Origin: Ailurus styani | Lineage: Eukaryota; Chordata; Mammalia; Carnivora; Ailuridae | Direction: 5' to 3' | DNA: 64,000 bases | NCBI GenBank assembly: GCA_002007465.1 | Contig: LNAC01000859.1 | Span: 260,551-324,550, forward strand | Shown: positions 46,761 through 58,699 of the stretch, one piece after another | How the letters are laid out: every line of letters starts with the position of its first letter | Numbering within the stretch: the first letter of the stretch is position 1 | Translations under genes and position numbers: made by a program | Notes under the pieces: generated by a model | The model's database searches: none | Told to the model about the DNA's origin: nothing | The model's input: the letters and a program-made list of their open reading frames with translations, nothing else

Positions 46761-46963
46761 AGGGGCGCCTGGGTGGCTCAGTGGGTTCAAGCCTCTGCCT
46801 TCAGCTCAGGTCATGATCTCAGGGTCCTGGGATTGAGACCCGCATCGGGGTCTCTGCTCAATAGGGAGCCTGCTTCCTCCTCTCTCTCTGCCTGCCTCTC
46901 TGCCTACTTGTGATCTCTCTCTCTCTCTGTCAAATAAATAAATTAAAAATCTTAAAAAAAAAA
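46761..46963 (+). mobile_element. SINEC element, mustelid-like type
   Basis: Near-consensus body with ctgcctacttgtgatctctc. Target duplication ttaccctacact / tccactctacact (before 46761 and at about 46964-46976), slightly diverged. Confidence 0.95.
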
Positions 46964-47028
46964 ATCCACTCTACACTGTTCGAAATTCATCTACCTATTT
47001 ACCTATCCCCTCCTCTTTCTTGCACAGT

Positions 47029-47032
<4 letters not shown>

Positions 47033-47101
<69 letters not shown>
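47033..47101. repeat. (TC)20(AC)n compound microsatellite
   Basis: Pure TC run to about 47072, then AC run to 47101. It is not inside a recognised SINE. Confidence 0.98.
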
Positions 47102-47105
<4 letters not shown>

Positions 47106-49131
47106 CGTATGTGTACTTTTCTCCCGCAATTACTAGCTTGTGTAAGGGAAATACTGTTTATTTTAATGTGCCAAGAGATCATACATACATCTTTCCACTG
47201 TATGTAGACTGTATATTAAACCTTTTAACTCTTGGCTACATTTTTACCTAAAAGGATTCAGAAGCCTTTGTTGGCATTTACAAAAACAAAGAGCTGCCAC
47301 AGGTTCATAGCTCTTTGAAATTAAGTGTGTTTTTAGTAAAAAAAAAAAAAAGAAGAAGAAGAAGAAGAAGAAGAGAAAAAAGCAGCAAATATATTTCATT
47401 GGACTTATGTATTTCTCTTGTAAGTTAGTTGGTCAAAAAATGTAACCATTTCCAGCATTCCTAAATGCCTTTGTTTAAAATTCAAACATTAAAACCTGTC
47501 ACACATTTTGTTTCACCTTATTTTCCAAGAGCTACTATGTTGGCTCTCTTCACAGGTTTTTAATGATAGGATTGTAGAACATTTTTGCATGTAATTAATA
47601 TAGAAACTACTCACCTAAATGCAAATATCTTTTAAAGAGCTAAGATTTAACATAGAGGTCTTTAATGGACTTCAACCCAATTAATTCAAATTGATGAAAC
47701 TTCCAGTGAAAAGGGATTCTCAAATGGCTTACCAGAATCTTGTAATTACAGCCTTGTGTTAAATCATTTACAAATAAAATTGAAAATGACACTTTATCAG
47801 AAATTATTGAAATAGTTTTCATGAAACACTGAAGCATGACCATATCATTTTTCTCAAATATGCATTTTACAGATTTTATTACTGACAAGTGGCATCACCT
47901 ATATATGCTCTTTCTAATCACTTTCTCAAAATTGAAATTAATAAAAGATAATCTAAGGATGAGTCTCAAATAACAAAATGAATATTTCTCAACATAGCAA
48001 CCCAAATAGTTAAATTAAACAGAAGTTGCAAATCTTGATGAGTCCATCAGTGCGAAATAATGAAAAAGCCAAACTCAGTTTAGGTGGATTTTATGTATGT
48101 ATTGATGGAGGGTGACCTTTTAAAATCATTCTGCCATGTTTTCCTTTAAGTCTCAGTGCTTGTAAAACAAATGTTAGTTTTCTCAAAAAGAATGATTTTT
48201 TACTCTAATAGAGCCCCACACCTCTGTGTGCCAAAATAAGCTTTCATCTTGCCATTGCATTGAGGCCAATTATGCCAGTTTTACAAGTGATTATATGCAT
48301 TTTGTCTTCCACTAGCAGTGGTCAAGATACCTGAGGCCTTAGTAAGTGTCATCTTGTCCCGAATTCTTTACTAGCATTGTTTCAGTAGGGTGAGAAATAT
48401 CACGATGTCGGCATCCAATGCACAAGTGGGTCAATCTTTTATTTAAAAAAAAAAAAAATCCCTCCCAGTATAGAAAGAATTCATTATTCCACTCTTCAAA
48501 CTAAACTTGACCCAACTTTCTCATTTAAAAAAATAGATAACTGTAGAATGCCATGCAGGAAATAGATATATTCATGAAGATATAATAAAAGTAATAAAAT
48601 ATTTTTTTACAAAGGTAATTCTTTTTTCTGACCAATAAAAAAAAGGGGGGAAGGATCATTAGATGCATGCACTTTTCTTTCTTGATATGTTTGAAAAAAA
48701 TGCACTAATTTTTAAATATCAGATTCTCTTCAGAAACATCCATGCTGAAGATACGGTTTCCATCATATTCTTTGAGGATACAGAGAAAGGTATCTGTACT
48801 ATTGTATCTTGTTGATGAAATTTTAAGCTAGGAGGAGGTGGCTGCCAAAATATGTGCACACCGTTTCCCTCATGGCAATTCTGAGGACAGTCAACTAGAT
48901 TACAAAGACTCTATTAGCTTATTTTAATCCAAGTATGAAAACATCACAACAGCTTACAGAAATTGCTGATCAGAGCCATTTGGGACTGGAAGACCACACA
49001 CGTTCACAATATTTTAAGCTGTGCAGCATCACAATCACAAAGTGGTTTTATCCCACAATTCCATTCAGTCAAAAATAAAGTAAATGGCCTAGCCGAGAAG
49101 TAAAATTGACATTATGGAACTATGGTCAGGA
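47102..49131. other. Unassigned, repeat-poor stretch
   Basis: About 2 kb without a recognisable SINE, L1 or L2, apart from an A-run with (GAA)n at 47338-47373. The texture is varied (for example ccatttccagcattcctaaa, aggccaattatgccagtttt) and might include conserved non-coding sequence; that is inference only. Confidence 0.45.
47338..47373. repeat. (A)n(GAA)n tract
   Basis: About 15 A followed by about seven GAA units. A purine-only strand that could form triplex DNA, though short. Confidence 0.95.
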
Positions 49132-49617
49132 CAGACGGTCCCCAGCTGACAAAGATTCGACTTACAATTTTTCAGCTGCACACTGGTGCAAAAGCCATAG
49201 GCATTCAGTAGAAACCAGACTTTACATTTTGAATTTTGAGCCTTTCCTGGCCTAGGGATATGCCCTAAGATCTCTCTTGTGAGGCGGGGCGGTGTCAACA
49301 AGCAGCGGTTCCCAGTCTGACAAGCCATCACCAGGTAAACAACCAATGCACCTACAACCCTTCTGTACTCAACCATTCTGTTTTTCACTTTCAGTATTCA
49401 ATAAATGACATGAGATATTCAACACCTTTATTGTAAAATAGGCTTTGTGTTAGATGATTCTGCCCAACTGTAGGCTAATGTAAATGTTCCCAGCACACTT
49501 AAAGTCGGCTAGGCTAAGCTATGATGTTGGGTAGGTTAGGCATATTAAATGCATTTTTGACTTATGATATTTTCAATTTATGATGGGTTTATCAGGATGT
49601 AAGTTGAAGAAGATCTG
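49132..49617. mobile_element. Tigger-type (TcMar) DNA transposon remnant, MER44-like
   Basis: The left end CAGACGGTCCCC and right end GAAGATCTG are decayed inverted termini of a Tigger non-autonomous element. Inside lie typical stretches: gattcgacttacaatttttc, ggcattcagtagaaacc, tattcaataaatgacatgag, taggctttgtgttagatgat, ttatgatgggtttatcagga. The right flank begins with TA, the target of this superfamily; the left has GA. Total 486 bp, no transposase. Confidence 0.82.
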
Positions 49618-50890
49618 TAGAACATGAATTTTGATTAGATGTTCACAGCAGGGATTTGAGGGCCCTCAAGCAAACATTTCGGAGGAGATTTATTCATACT
49701 TTGTTAACCGCAAAACGTATGAATTTGCAGCAAATTTTCAGGCAATGGAAAGATTATTTGGCATTTCCAGATTCTGACAGGAAGGGATTTTTCCCTTTCG
49801 ATAGTTTGTCCATTAACTTTTGCCTTCCTCCATGTAGAGAAACCACACTTAAAGGTTTGAGAAAGAAAATGATGTTTAACAAATGAATATTTCCTCTTAC
49901 ACTGAATGACTGTAGTTTAGTTATATATGGTACAAACATTGTATAAGTCTTTAGATGTTTCTGATAACATTCTTTAAATTGATAGGTAGATATTTTTTAG
50001 CTTTTGGAGATGGATTTCTGCTACCTTGAAGCCTCTCAAATGTCCTTGGAGACTAACTAATAAGTTTTTGAATTCTGTTGGTTTATTGAGTGGAGAATGT
50101 AATAATGGATTTGTGCAGATCCATTACTCGGATGGAGAAAACAATACAACTGAGTACTAACTCATATAAAATTAAAGTATATAACATGGGAATTGAGCAA
50201 ATTTCAGGGATAGGCAATATACTATTCCATTTCATTGTGCCTTAACAATTAAGAAAATGGAAAGAAACCTGAAAACTATGATCTTTATCCTTTTTCTCCT
50301 AAGTTTATCCTTTTACCAAGAGTAGGGGACAAATGACGTTTCAGAGTTGAACAGATTCACAGGTATATCTAATCCAATCCCCTCACTTTATAGTTCAGCA
50401 AGGTGAGGTCAGAAAGAGACAAATTAGTATTTGACTTGTCTACAATAAACACATGTGTAGGGAGCTGATAATACTATAAAAGAGCAAAGCCCTAAGTTTT
50501 CACTCAACAATTATTATGTGCTTGCTTTGTGCCAGGGGCTATGCAATAGTGGGGGAAAACTTACATTCTGCCTGTTTCATGAAACTTATCTCATAGGAAC
50601 AGCAAGCTTTAATTAATCACACTAGCATATGTATTATCATAAAGTGAAATAAGTGCTAGGAAGGCATATGAATGAGACGGAATCCTGAAAAAGCCATTGT
50701 TGAAGATGAGACCTGAAAGATGAATAGGTAAGTAGGTGAAAGGGGTTATGGGAGGGTGGTTTGAGTTCCTGGCAGGGGGAACAGCATATTCAAAAGCCTT
50801 TCTGGATGAGAGAGTATCAGGATTTTAAGAACATGAATAAAGATAGACTATTAGGAATCACCTAATCTGGACAGACAGGAAATAATTGAA
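49618..50890. mobile_element. Unassigned, then MIR-like and L2 debris
   Basis: 49618-50335 is unassigned. About 50335-50480 resembles a MIR-type SINE on the plus strand (aatccaatcccctcacttta, tagttcagcaaggtgaggtc). About 50495-50870 resembles L2 on the minus strand (actcaacaattattatgtgc, gatgagacctgaaagatgaa, gttcctggcagggggaacag). Confidence 0.5.
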
Positions 50891-51063
50891 AAAAAAAAAA
50901 AACCACATCTTCAAAGATTCATGGAGAAATATCAAAAGTTTTATCATATGGGTAATTGGAGTCCCAGAAGGAAGAGAGAGGATTTGAAGAAATCATGGAC
51001 AAAAACTTCTCAAATTTGGTGAAAGACATAAACTTACACACACACACAACAAAATTTTAAGAG

Positions 51064-51267
51064 ACACCTGTGTGGCTGAGTCAGTTAAGTGTCTGGTTTT
51101 GGCTCATGTCATGATCTCAGGGTCCTGGAATCAAGCCCTGCCCCAGGATCCCTGATCAGGATCCCTGCTCAGCAAGGAGCCTGTCTCTCCCTCTCCCTCT
51201 GTTCCTCCCCACCCCCCACCCCAGTGCTCTCTCTCTCTTTCAAATAAATAAATAAAAATTTAAAAAT
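51064..51267 (+). mobile_element. SINEC element
   Basis: Head acacctgtgtggctgagtca. A small local duplication (ggatccctgatca / ggatccctgctca) lies in the body. Perfect target duplication aattttaagag at 51053-51063 and 51268-51278. Confidence 0.94.
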
Positions 51268-51381
51268 AATTTTAAGAGTCAAGAGCCCAACAAACCCCAA
51301 AGAGAGTAAATACAAAGAAAACCCCATGTAGACATAGCATAGTGAAACTGCTGAAAAACAAAGATTAAAATATCATCTTCA

Positions 51382-51564
51382 GTCGCCTGGGTGGCTCAGT
51401 TGGTTAAGCGTCTGCCTTCAGCTCAGGTCATGATTCTGAAGTACCAAGATCAAGTTCTGAATGGTGCACCCTGCTCAGCAGGGAGTCTGCTTCTCCCTCT
51501 GACCCTCCCCCCATCTTGCGCTCACTCTCTCTCTCTCTAATAAATAAAATCTTAAAAAAAAAGG
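51382..51564 (+). mobile_element. SINEC element
   Basis: Head gtcgcctgggtggctcagtt, CT-rich body and aataaataaaatcttaaaa tail. Perfect 9-bp target duplication tcatcttca at 51373-51381 and 51565-51573. Confidence 0.94.
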
Positions 51565-51667
51565 TCATCTTCAAAGCAATTAAATAAAAAACAGCAACAG
51601 CATATTCCATACAGAAGAGTAACAACTTGGATGATGGTGAATTTCTCATCAGAAAGCATGCAGGCCA

Positions 51668-51889
51668 GGGGTGCCTGGGTGTCACAGTATATTAGGTCTC
51701 AGACTCCTGGTTTCGACTCAGGCAGTGATCTCAGGGTCTTGAGATGGAGCCCCGTGTGGGGCTCTGCACTGAGTGAACAGTCAGCTCCAGATTCTCTTTC
51801 TCCCTCTCCTTCTGCCCCTCCCCCTACTCTCTCTCTCTCAAATACATGCATACATACATACATACATTCATCTTTAAAAATTAAAAAAT
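51668..51889 (+). mobile_element. SINEC element (old form)
   Basis: Head ggggtgcctgggtgtcacag, and a tail changed to (CATA)n at about 51843-51867. Perfect 15-bp target duplication aaagcatgcaggcca at 51653-51667 and 51890-51904. Confidence 0.95.
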
Positions 51890-52970
51890 AAAGCATGCAG
51901 GCCAAAAGTCAGTAGAAAATTATCTCCTAAAAATTTCTGAAAAGATTTATTCATTTCTGTTCTTTCGTTGCTTACTTCAATCATTTTCCTAACTTCTTAA
52001 ATTGAACATGATATCTCATTGATTTTCCACTTTCTGCATTCTACATAAATGTTAGAAAGGACAAATACCAATTTGGGGGGATCACAAAATTTCTGACATA
52101 ATTTTTTTTATCATTTAGTTTGAAATACTTTCTAACTTCAACTTTGAGTTTTTCTTTAATGCATGAGTTATTTAAAAGGGAGTTTTAAAATCTCCACTGT
52201 ATTTTATAGTAATTCACTTTTAATTTTTAGCTTAATTGTTTACTGTTTACTGTTTGATTAAATCTTATATCCTTCAGTAAAGGACAGTCAAAGCGGACAA
52301 AAATTAAATGGGAGATACACAATAAACTTCCAGCTGTTGGCCTTGTCAATTACTCCATGTAATTCTGTCAATTTGGTTTCATATATAATAAAGATATCAT
52401 TATTAGTAGCATACAAGTTTAGAATTATGTTTATGTTTAATGAGTCTTCTTATCCATAATAACATTGTTATGAATAATGAAATTCTATGTAGTCTGGTAT
52501 ACACAGACATCCACCTGCTATGTTAATGTTTGTTGCCATCTTTTCATTTTAACCTATAACTTTAGAATTTGGAGTACCCCTTGTAAGAATGATATTACAT
52601 GAACATAGGTTTTTTTTACTCTAACATACCAATCTTTCCTTTTTAACCAAAAAGTTTAGTTCATTTGTTTTACTGTACTTAATGATATATTTGAATTTAA
52701 TTCTATCAGTTCATTTGGTGCTATTCTTTCTCCTTCATGTTTTTTCTCCCATTATATGATTTTTACAATGCACTGAAGTTATTTTTCATATTTCATTTTT
52801 TCCCCTAACAAACTGAACATTAATTTCTATTCTTGCGGTGATTAAATTTATAATTTTTAAATGCATATCTAATTAAGTCCAAAGTAGGTAATATTTCAGC
52901 ACTCCTTGTATTCAATACAAACTTAAATTGCTTTAAATATCAGTCAGCTTTCATTTAAAATGTTATTTTT

Positions 52971-53162
52971 TTAAGATTTTATTTATTTATTTGACACAGA
53001 GAGAGAGAGATCACAAGTAGGCGGAGAGGCATGCAGAGAGAGAGGAGGAAGCAGGCTCCCCGCTCAGCAGGGAGCCCGAAATGGGGCTCGATCCCAGGAC
53101 CCTGAGATCATGACCTGAGCTGAAGGCAGAGACTTTAACCCACTGGGCCACCCAGGCACCCC
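52971..53162 (-). mobile_element. SINEC element, young mustelid-like type
   Basis: Full-length minus-strand copy with gatcacaagtaggcggagag and head complement gggccacccaggcacccc. Target duplication aaatgttattttt (52958-52970) and aaatgttactttt (53163-53175), one mismatch. Confidence 0.96.
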
Positions 53163-53671
53163 AAATGTTACTTTTGTCCAGAATTTTGCTTTCACTTCTT
53201 CTTTATTCCCTGTATCACCTATTAATATCATTTCATAATAATATTTACTATGCCCTCATGTTTTCTCATTTTTATGTTCACCATTTCCTCTGACATTCTG
53301 ATTATTCCTTTTGAGATCTCTGTATTGCTTTGTCTTTAAACATATCATATCAAAATTTCTTGGGTGAGGGCTATTAATGGCAAAGTCTCTCATGAAAATA
53401 TCTCGTTACACCTTCTTTTTCTTCTCAGTATTTTGAAGTCATTTGGGTTTCCACTGATCTTGAGAAGAAAGCTGTTTATCTAATCATTCCTAAATAAATT
53501 GTTCTTAAATCATTTTTGTTCTATCTGCTTTTAAATTTTTTCTTCTTGTCTATGGTTTCATATGTCAATATTACAGGTCTAGTTATGGATTTCTTTTGTA
53601 TTTATCCTGTTTGATATTTCCTATCTTTCCTGAGTTTGTGGGTTCACTTCTTTCAAACACTCTTGGTAATT

Positions 53672-53870
53672 TTTTTTTAAGATTTTATTTATTTGATAGA
53701 GAGAGACACAGCGAGAGAGAGAACACAAGCAGGGGAGAGAGAACACAAGCAGAGAGAGAGGCAGACTCCCTGCTGTGCAGGGAGCCTGATGTGGGGCTTG
53801 ATCCCAGGACCCTGGGATCATGACCTGAGCCGAAGGCAGACGCTTAATGACTGAGCCACCCAGGCACCCC
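53672..53870 (-). mobile_element. SINEC element, arctoid type, internal duplication
   Basis: Minus-strand copy. Target duplication actcttggtaatt (53659-53671) and actcttggaaatt (53871-53883). A block containing gagagaacacaagcag is repeated in tandem at about 53716-53752. Confidence 0.95.
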
Positions 53871-54105
53871 ACTCTTGGAAATTCTAATCAAATATATATT
53901 TGAAAATCTGCTTTCCCTTATTTTCTACGCTGTGCTTATGGAACCTAATTGAATGTATTTTTTACCTTCACATTCTCTTCTGTGTCCTGACCTGCCTTTC
54001 CTATTTTTTATCACTATGGCCATCTCTTAAATCTAAATAAATTTACCCAACTTTATCTTTCAGTTCACAAATTCACTATTAAATCCATCTCATGTGCTGT
54101 TTAAC

Positions 54106-55324
54106 GTCTCTGTTGGCAGGGGGAGAACGCCATTCTGTGAAGTGGCTGAGCTGCCACAACTAAGGGATCAAGGGTCCTGCGCAAACCAGCAGGGGTGAGG
54201 GGAGAGTCTCTCTTCCAGCCTGACACCTTCACTCAGGACGCCTAGCCTCCAGAAACTAGTACAGATTTTGGTGGGGTTTTTTTTTTTTTTTCATTTTTAG
54301 AAGTATCTGGCTTTTTTAAACATCTTCCTGTCTTTTTTATATAAATATCTCATTTCATTCTTAGATTTTGATTCCATGTTTTGAATGGCATTTAAAACAT
54401 ATTCCTCACTTATGCTGCACAAAGTAATTCTAATAACCTAAGTTCTTGGAGGTCTCATTCTTTAGGATTTCTGCTGACTCTTAGTTAATGGTGTTTGTTT
54501 TACACTTTACAGTTTGGGCACATCCAGGTACGGTTGAGTTTTCTCAGTTGGAATCCTGGGAAGCCTGAGTTAAAAGTACACCATTTCAGAGAAAGCTTCT
54601 GCCAGTCATCCTCAGGGCAAACAACCCTGATTCACTTATATTAATTTCTTGGCTTGGGATCTCCAAAACCACATTGCTGTGGGGAGATCGGAACCCAAAC
54701 CAACACACATGTGGGGGTCTATGGTTACAAATTTTCATAAGAAACTTTCTTTCTTCTCCAGAGTCACACCTGAGACAGAGAAGTTCCCTTGTTATATATC
54801 CTTGTACATCCTTCACCGAAAGTGAAATTCTTTGGTGATTTCAGCTTTATGAGGGGTCTTTGATTCCAGCTTCCACCTTACATGGACCCAGGCTCCTATC
54901 TTCTGGCCCAAAGACAGCTGATAGCTTAACTGTAGCTAACCTAACTATAGCTTAACTGTAGCTACTTTTAAGTAGATGAAATCTGGTTAAAATAGGATGA
55001 TAGCTTCAAATTTCATTTGAAGGGTAAGAATGTTCTAAAAAGGATTTAAAATATGATCAGGTTTACCTCTCTACAAAAAACAATTGAGCTTACAGGAAAA
55101 AATTCTAGACTTATTTATCTCTGTATCCACAACATTAAATGTAGTTTCTACTACTCTTCTCTACTAAACCAAACCATATAAACTGCATAAAACTTTCACA
55201 GAACACAAGAAGATGAATCTTCAAAATTCTATAAATTTATACTTGTAGCTATAATGACGCAGTGTAGAAATAAGTGGCATAAGTTATTGATTGGATTGGA
55301 GAGTAGAAGACTTTAATATTCTGG
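54106..55324. other. Unassigned stretch
   Basis: About 1.2 kb. It holds a T-run (54279-54292) and the direct repeat atagcttaactgtagcta at 54921-54938 and 54947-54964 (period 26). No recognisable family or coding signal. Confidence 0.5.
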
Positions 55325-55497
55325 AAAAGAGAGAGCAAGAGAAAGAGTTGGGGGGAGCAGAGGGCCACAGAGAATCCTGAAGCTGACTCCCTGCTGAGAA
55401 TGGAGCTCAAGGCAGGGCTCAATCCCAGGATACTGAGATCATGACCTGAGCCAAAATCAAAAGTTGGACACTTAATTGACAGAGCCACCCAGGCAAT
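55325..55497 (-). mobile_element. SINEC element (old), tail lost
   Basis: The minus-strand head complement gagccacccaggcaatcc, atactgagatcatgacctga and the GA-rich body are present, but the T-run tail is gone. ttctggaaaa (about 55318) and tcctggaaaa (about 55497) may be the target duplication. Confidence 0.85.
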
Positions 55498-56385
55498 CCT
55501 GGAAAATTCTTTAATATGACATAAAGTGAAAAAAAAAATCAGTAACATCAGTTTCTCCAGGAGGTGGGGAATTTTCCTACAACCACAAAGCCAATAAGCA
55601 AAAATAAACCTTTATTTAACTCTGCATTTAAAAGCAGTCTGCATCAAATTGGTACAAGCTGGAGAGGGAGGAGGGGGATAACAATAAATCCAAAATTTAA
55701 ATGTTGGCCAATATCACTTAATGCCTTTCAGCCTATTCACGTAACTGGATACCAACAGTAAGAGCAGCAGCATCTTAAATTAGGGGGAAAGGTTATATAT
55801 TTACCTTTTCTTATATAATCTCTGCTTTTTTCTCTCCAGTTTTTAACAATTTTAGTAATTGTTGTCTTTCATCCCTTGGCACCATCTACTGAGTGTCATC
55901 ACAGCAGTAAGCAAACTAAGAGTTGACAGGAAAATTAATGTGTTATTTTCATCACAAAAGGAAAAAATACTACTGTGAAGAAGAGTTCTCTAGAAACTTC
56001 ATTTTGAGTCATGACTTTCACCATTTTATAAATTGGAACACACAGCCATGTTGATTTGATGGCACTTCACTGACATTTCTTCTAAAACCAACAGATCCTT
56101 AGAAACAAATCAAACAAAATATGTATCCAGAAGGAGATGGGCTTGTCTCAGTTCTGGTGCTACTCCGTGATGTACTTCCCACTATTCAATGAGAAACAAT
56201 AAAGTAAAAATTGAGTGAGTTTTTCAGGAAGTTAAACTTACTCAATTTAATGAGATGTTTTTGATTCTCAGATTAAATCCGTCCTTGCTTTCTTGTTGTT
56301 GTGTTGTTTTTAGGTTAAAATGTCTATTATGTTATAAAATGTTGGTATAATAGGTGACAAAGGCTTTGTTTTAACACTCTTATAT
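55498..56385. other. Unassigned stretch
   Basis: No recognisable repeat, RNA gene or coding signal. Confidence 0.55.
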
Positions 56386-56580
56386 ATTTTTTAAAGATCT
56401 TATTTATCTATTTGACAGAGATAGACACAGTAAGAGAAGGAACACAAGCAGGGGGAGCGGGAAAGAGAGAAGCAGGCCCCCCACCGTGGAGAGAGACTGA
56501 TGCGGTTCGATCCCAGGAACCCGGCGATCATGACCTGAGCCGAAGGCAGACGCCCAAACACTGAGCCACCCAGGCACCCC
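56386..56580 (-). mobile_element. SINEC element, arctoid type
   Basis: Minus-strand copy with ttaaagatcttatttatcta at left and head complement ctgagccacccaggcacccc at right. The target duplication ttaacactcttatat / caagtgctcttttat is weak. Confidence 0.92.
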
Positions 56581-57237
56581 AAGTGCTCTTTTATTCTTAT
56601 ATGGAAAAACAAAAATTTGGTAAATTTGTTGTGATCTCATGTTTAAAATTTTTTAAATTTACTAATCTATGAAAGGAAAAAGTCTCTAGGAACCTCTTTA
56701 AGAAAGAAATATATTGATGCGTTACACACAATGGATCCTAATCCACTCAGGTCAGAAATTAGGCCATGCCACCACAGTACCAAAAGTCAGCTGTCAATAG
56801 CAGAGAGCTGATCAGTTGAAGGAAATTTTTTTAAAATTTGCTAGAATAAATAAACTAGCTAATTCAGTGAAAGTATTCAATATGAGAGTTCTACGCAACA
56901 AGAAAAGTTCCATAGGAGAATTTTTCCCCCCAGAATGTTCCTAACCAACAGAAGAGCTCCTTATGGTGTAGAGGAAATTTCAGAACTGAAGATCAGTTTT
57001 TAATTAAAAAAAAGTTCACTTTTATCTTAAATTAACTTTAATAATACACTTTCCAAGTTTCAACTTAGAAGGTAAATGTTTTGTACGATTAAAGATTGAG
57101 AGAGAGAGACAAAGAAGAGAAATAGAGACACACACACATAAAGAGAAGAAAATGATATTCTTTTAGCTTTTTCATTTCTAAACACAAAAATTTTAATTAG
57201 CCATATTCAATAACATGCACTAGATATAAGGTATTTG
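56581..57237. other. Unassigned stretch
   Basis: AT-rich, with a GA/CA-rich segment near 57095-57145. No feature is recognised. Confidence 0.5.
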
Positions 57238-57415
57238 TTTTACAAATATTAATTTACTCTTCATAAAAATCCAATGAGGTAAGTATTACCTTCAGTTTAT
57301 AGATGAATAAAGTGAGGCACAGAGACATTAAGTAACTGGCCAAAAGTCACACAGCTAATTTGTGAAGAGCTGGACATCAGACCCAGGTAGTCACCTACTT
57401 TTAGAGTTCATGCTC
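57238..57415 (+). mobile_element. MIR element, well preserved core
   Basis: Clear MIR core on the plus strand: atccaatgaggtaagtatta, tagatgaataaagtgaggca, cagagacattaagtaactgg, aaaagtcacacagctaattt, gacccaggtagtc. This is the best-kept ancient SINE in the window. Confidence 0.88.
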
Positions 57416-58699
57416 TTAACAACTACCATTACTGTCACCAATGAATTAATGGTGGGAATTACATATCTCAAAAACCAGAAAAGCAAAATAATCACAACTA
57501 AGGATTGTAGAGCATTAATACTTTTCCTCAGCATCCTTTGTCCATTAGACATAAAATATTGTGCCTTTCTTTCACAGTGGTACCTGTTAGCCCACCCGAG
57601 TGAACATGGACACATCCAATAAATCTCTGAATTTAAAAACTTTCATCTGGGTTTTTAGTTCTATAACAGTCTTTTGGAATTTTTCAAAAATCTTTCAAGG
57701 CCAGAATTACATTTTAAAAATACTTGTAAAAGCTTAATTTAAACCTACAATTTAAATATATCTATATCATAAATGCAAATCTTATATTTAGTACCATAAG
57801 AATACCAACATTCTATACTAATGTTGTTCTAGTAAAAAAATAAACTACCTCCCCTCTCATCTACTTAATCTACATGGAAATACATTTATCATTTCCCGGG
57901 TCTGTATGAATACCTTTTTATTATCAATAAATATACTTGCTTATTTTACTTTTTTGGAACATTAAAAAAAGAAAAGTAAACAATATTATTAAATTCTCTT
58001 TGTCCTGAGTCTAATCATCAATTGAAGATTTAGGACTAAAAAAGTTGATTTCAGCTTATATTGATCTAAAAAAAAAAAGGTCAAAACCCTACCTTTGCCA
58101 CCATTTTATTCTTTAATTAAATATTTATCATGTAGCTACTATGAGGTAGACACCACACAGAATTCTAGGGATACTAAGATTAATGTAAGTATTGGTGCTG
58201 TTAAGATATATTTGAGAGTCAAATTTTGGCAAATCCTACTTAGTCAAATTTCATGGCTATATAATTTATTGTAATGTAGATTATCCACTTCAGTATCTTT
58301 GTCCTACAGTTAAAAATTTCATCCTTTCATTGTCTATAAACATTAGCACTGAAAGTATTTGCCTCTACAGTTCCACTTTAGGAAGATAGTTGCTGGCTAG
58401 GTATTTACACATGTTAATTTCTCTAACCTTGTCTGTCTAGGAGAGCACTATTAAGAAACTTGTCGAAGAACGTGAATTACAGCCTTCTAGGTAATAGATA
58501 GTGATGCTCCAGAGGAATAAACTCAGTAAATATCAGTGACTTTTCCAAAATAAAAACTGTCTGAGAAAATATCACAATGATACCTCTCTATGATTGTATC
58601 AGAAACAGTTAACTTTCAAACACTAAAGAATTGCTCAAAGAGAAAGTGTGACTTTCTTTATGTTGTACTTGACATAAGTTATTATGACTATAACACTAA
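57416..58699. other. Mostly unassigned, one L2-like block
   Basis: Bases about 58105-58210 (ttctttaattaaatatttat, gtagctactatgaggtagac) may be an L2 3' end on the minus strand. The rest shows no repeat or coding signal. Confidence 0.45.

Larger units (their letters stand above)
50891..51960 (+). mobile_element. Old L1 ORF1 3' part, split by three SINEs
   Basis: Text between the SINEs joins into plus-strand L1 ORF1 sequence: gaggatttgaagaaatcatg, cttctcaaatttggtgaaag, tcaagagcccaacaaacccc, ggatgatggtgaatttctca, tcagaaagcatgcaggcca. Three SINEs entered separately within about 830 bp. No frame is open. Confidence 0.72.
51990..54105 (-). mobile_element. Old L1 5' half, antisense
   Basis: The plus strand resembles the complement of the L1 ORF2 start and spacer: atgcatgagttatttaaaag, gtcaattactccatgtaatt, cacctgctatgttaatgttt, gtctctcatgaaaatatctc, tcatttgggtttccactgat. 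It is heavily decayed, and I am less sure about the parts left of 52300 and right of 53890. SINEs at 52971 and 53672 interrupt it. Confidence 0.5.

Noticed and set aside
49089..49388. 99-codon minus-strand frame
   Set aside because: It lies inside the Tigger-type remnant, which is non-coding.
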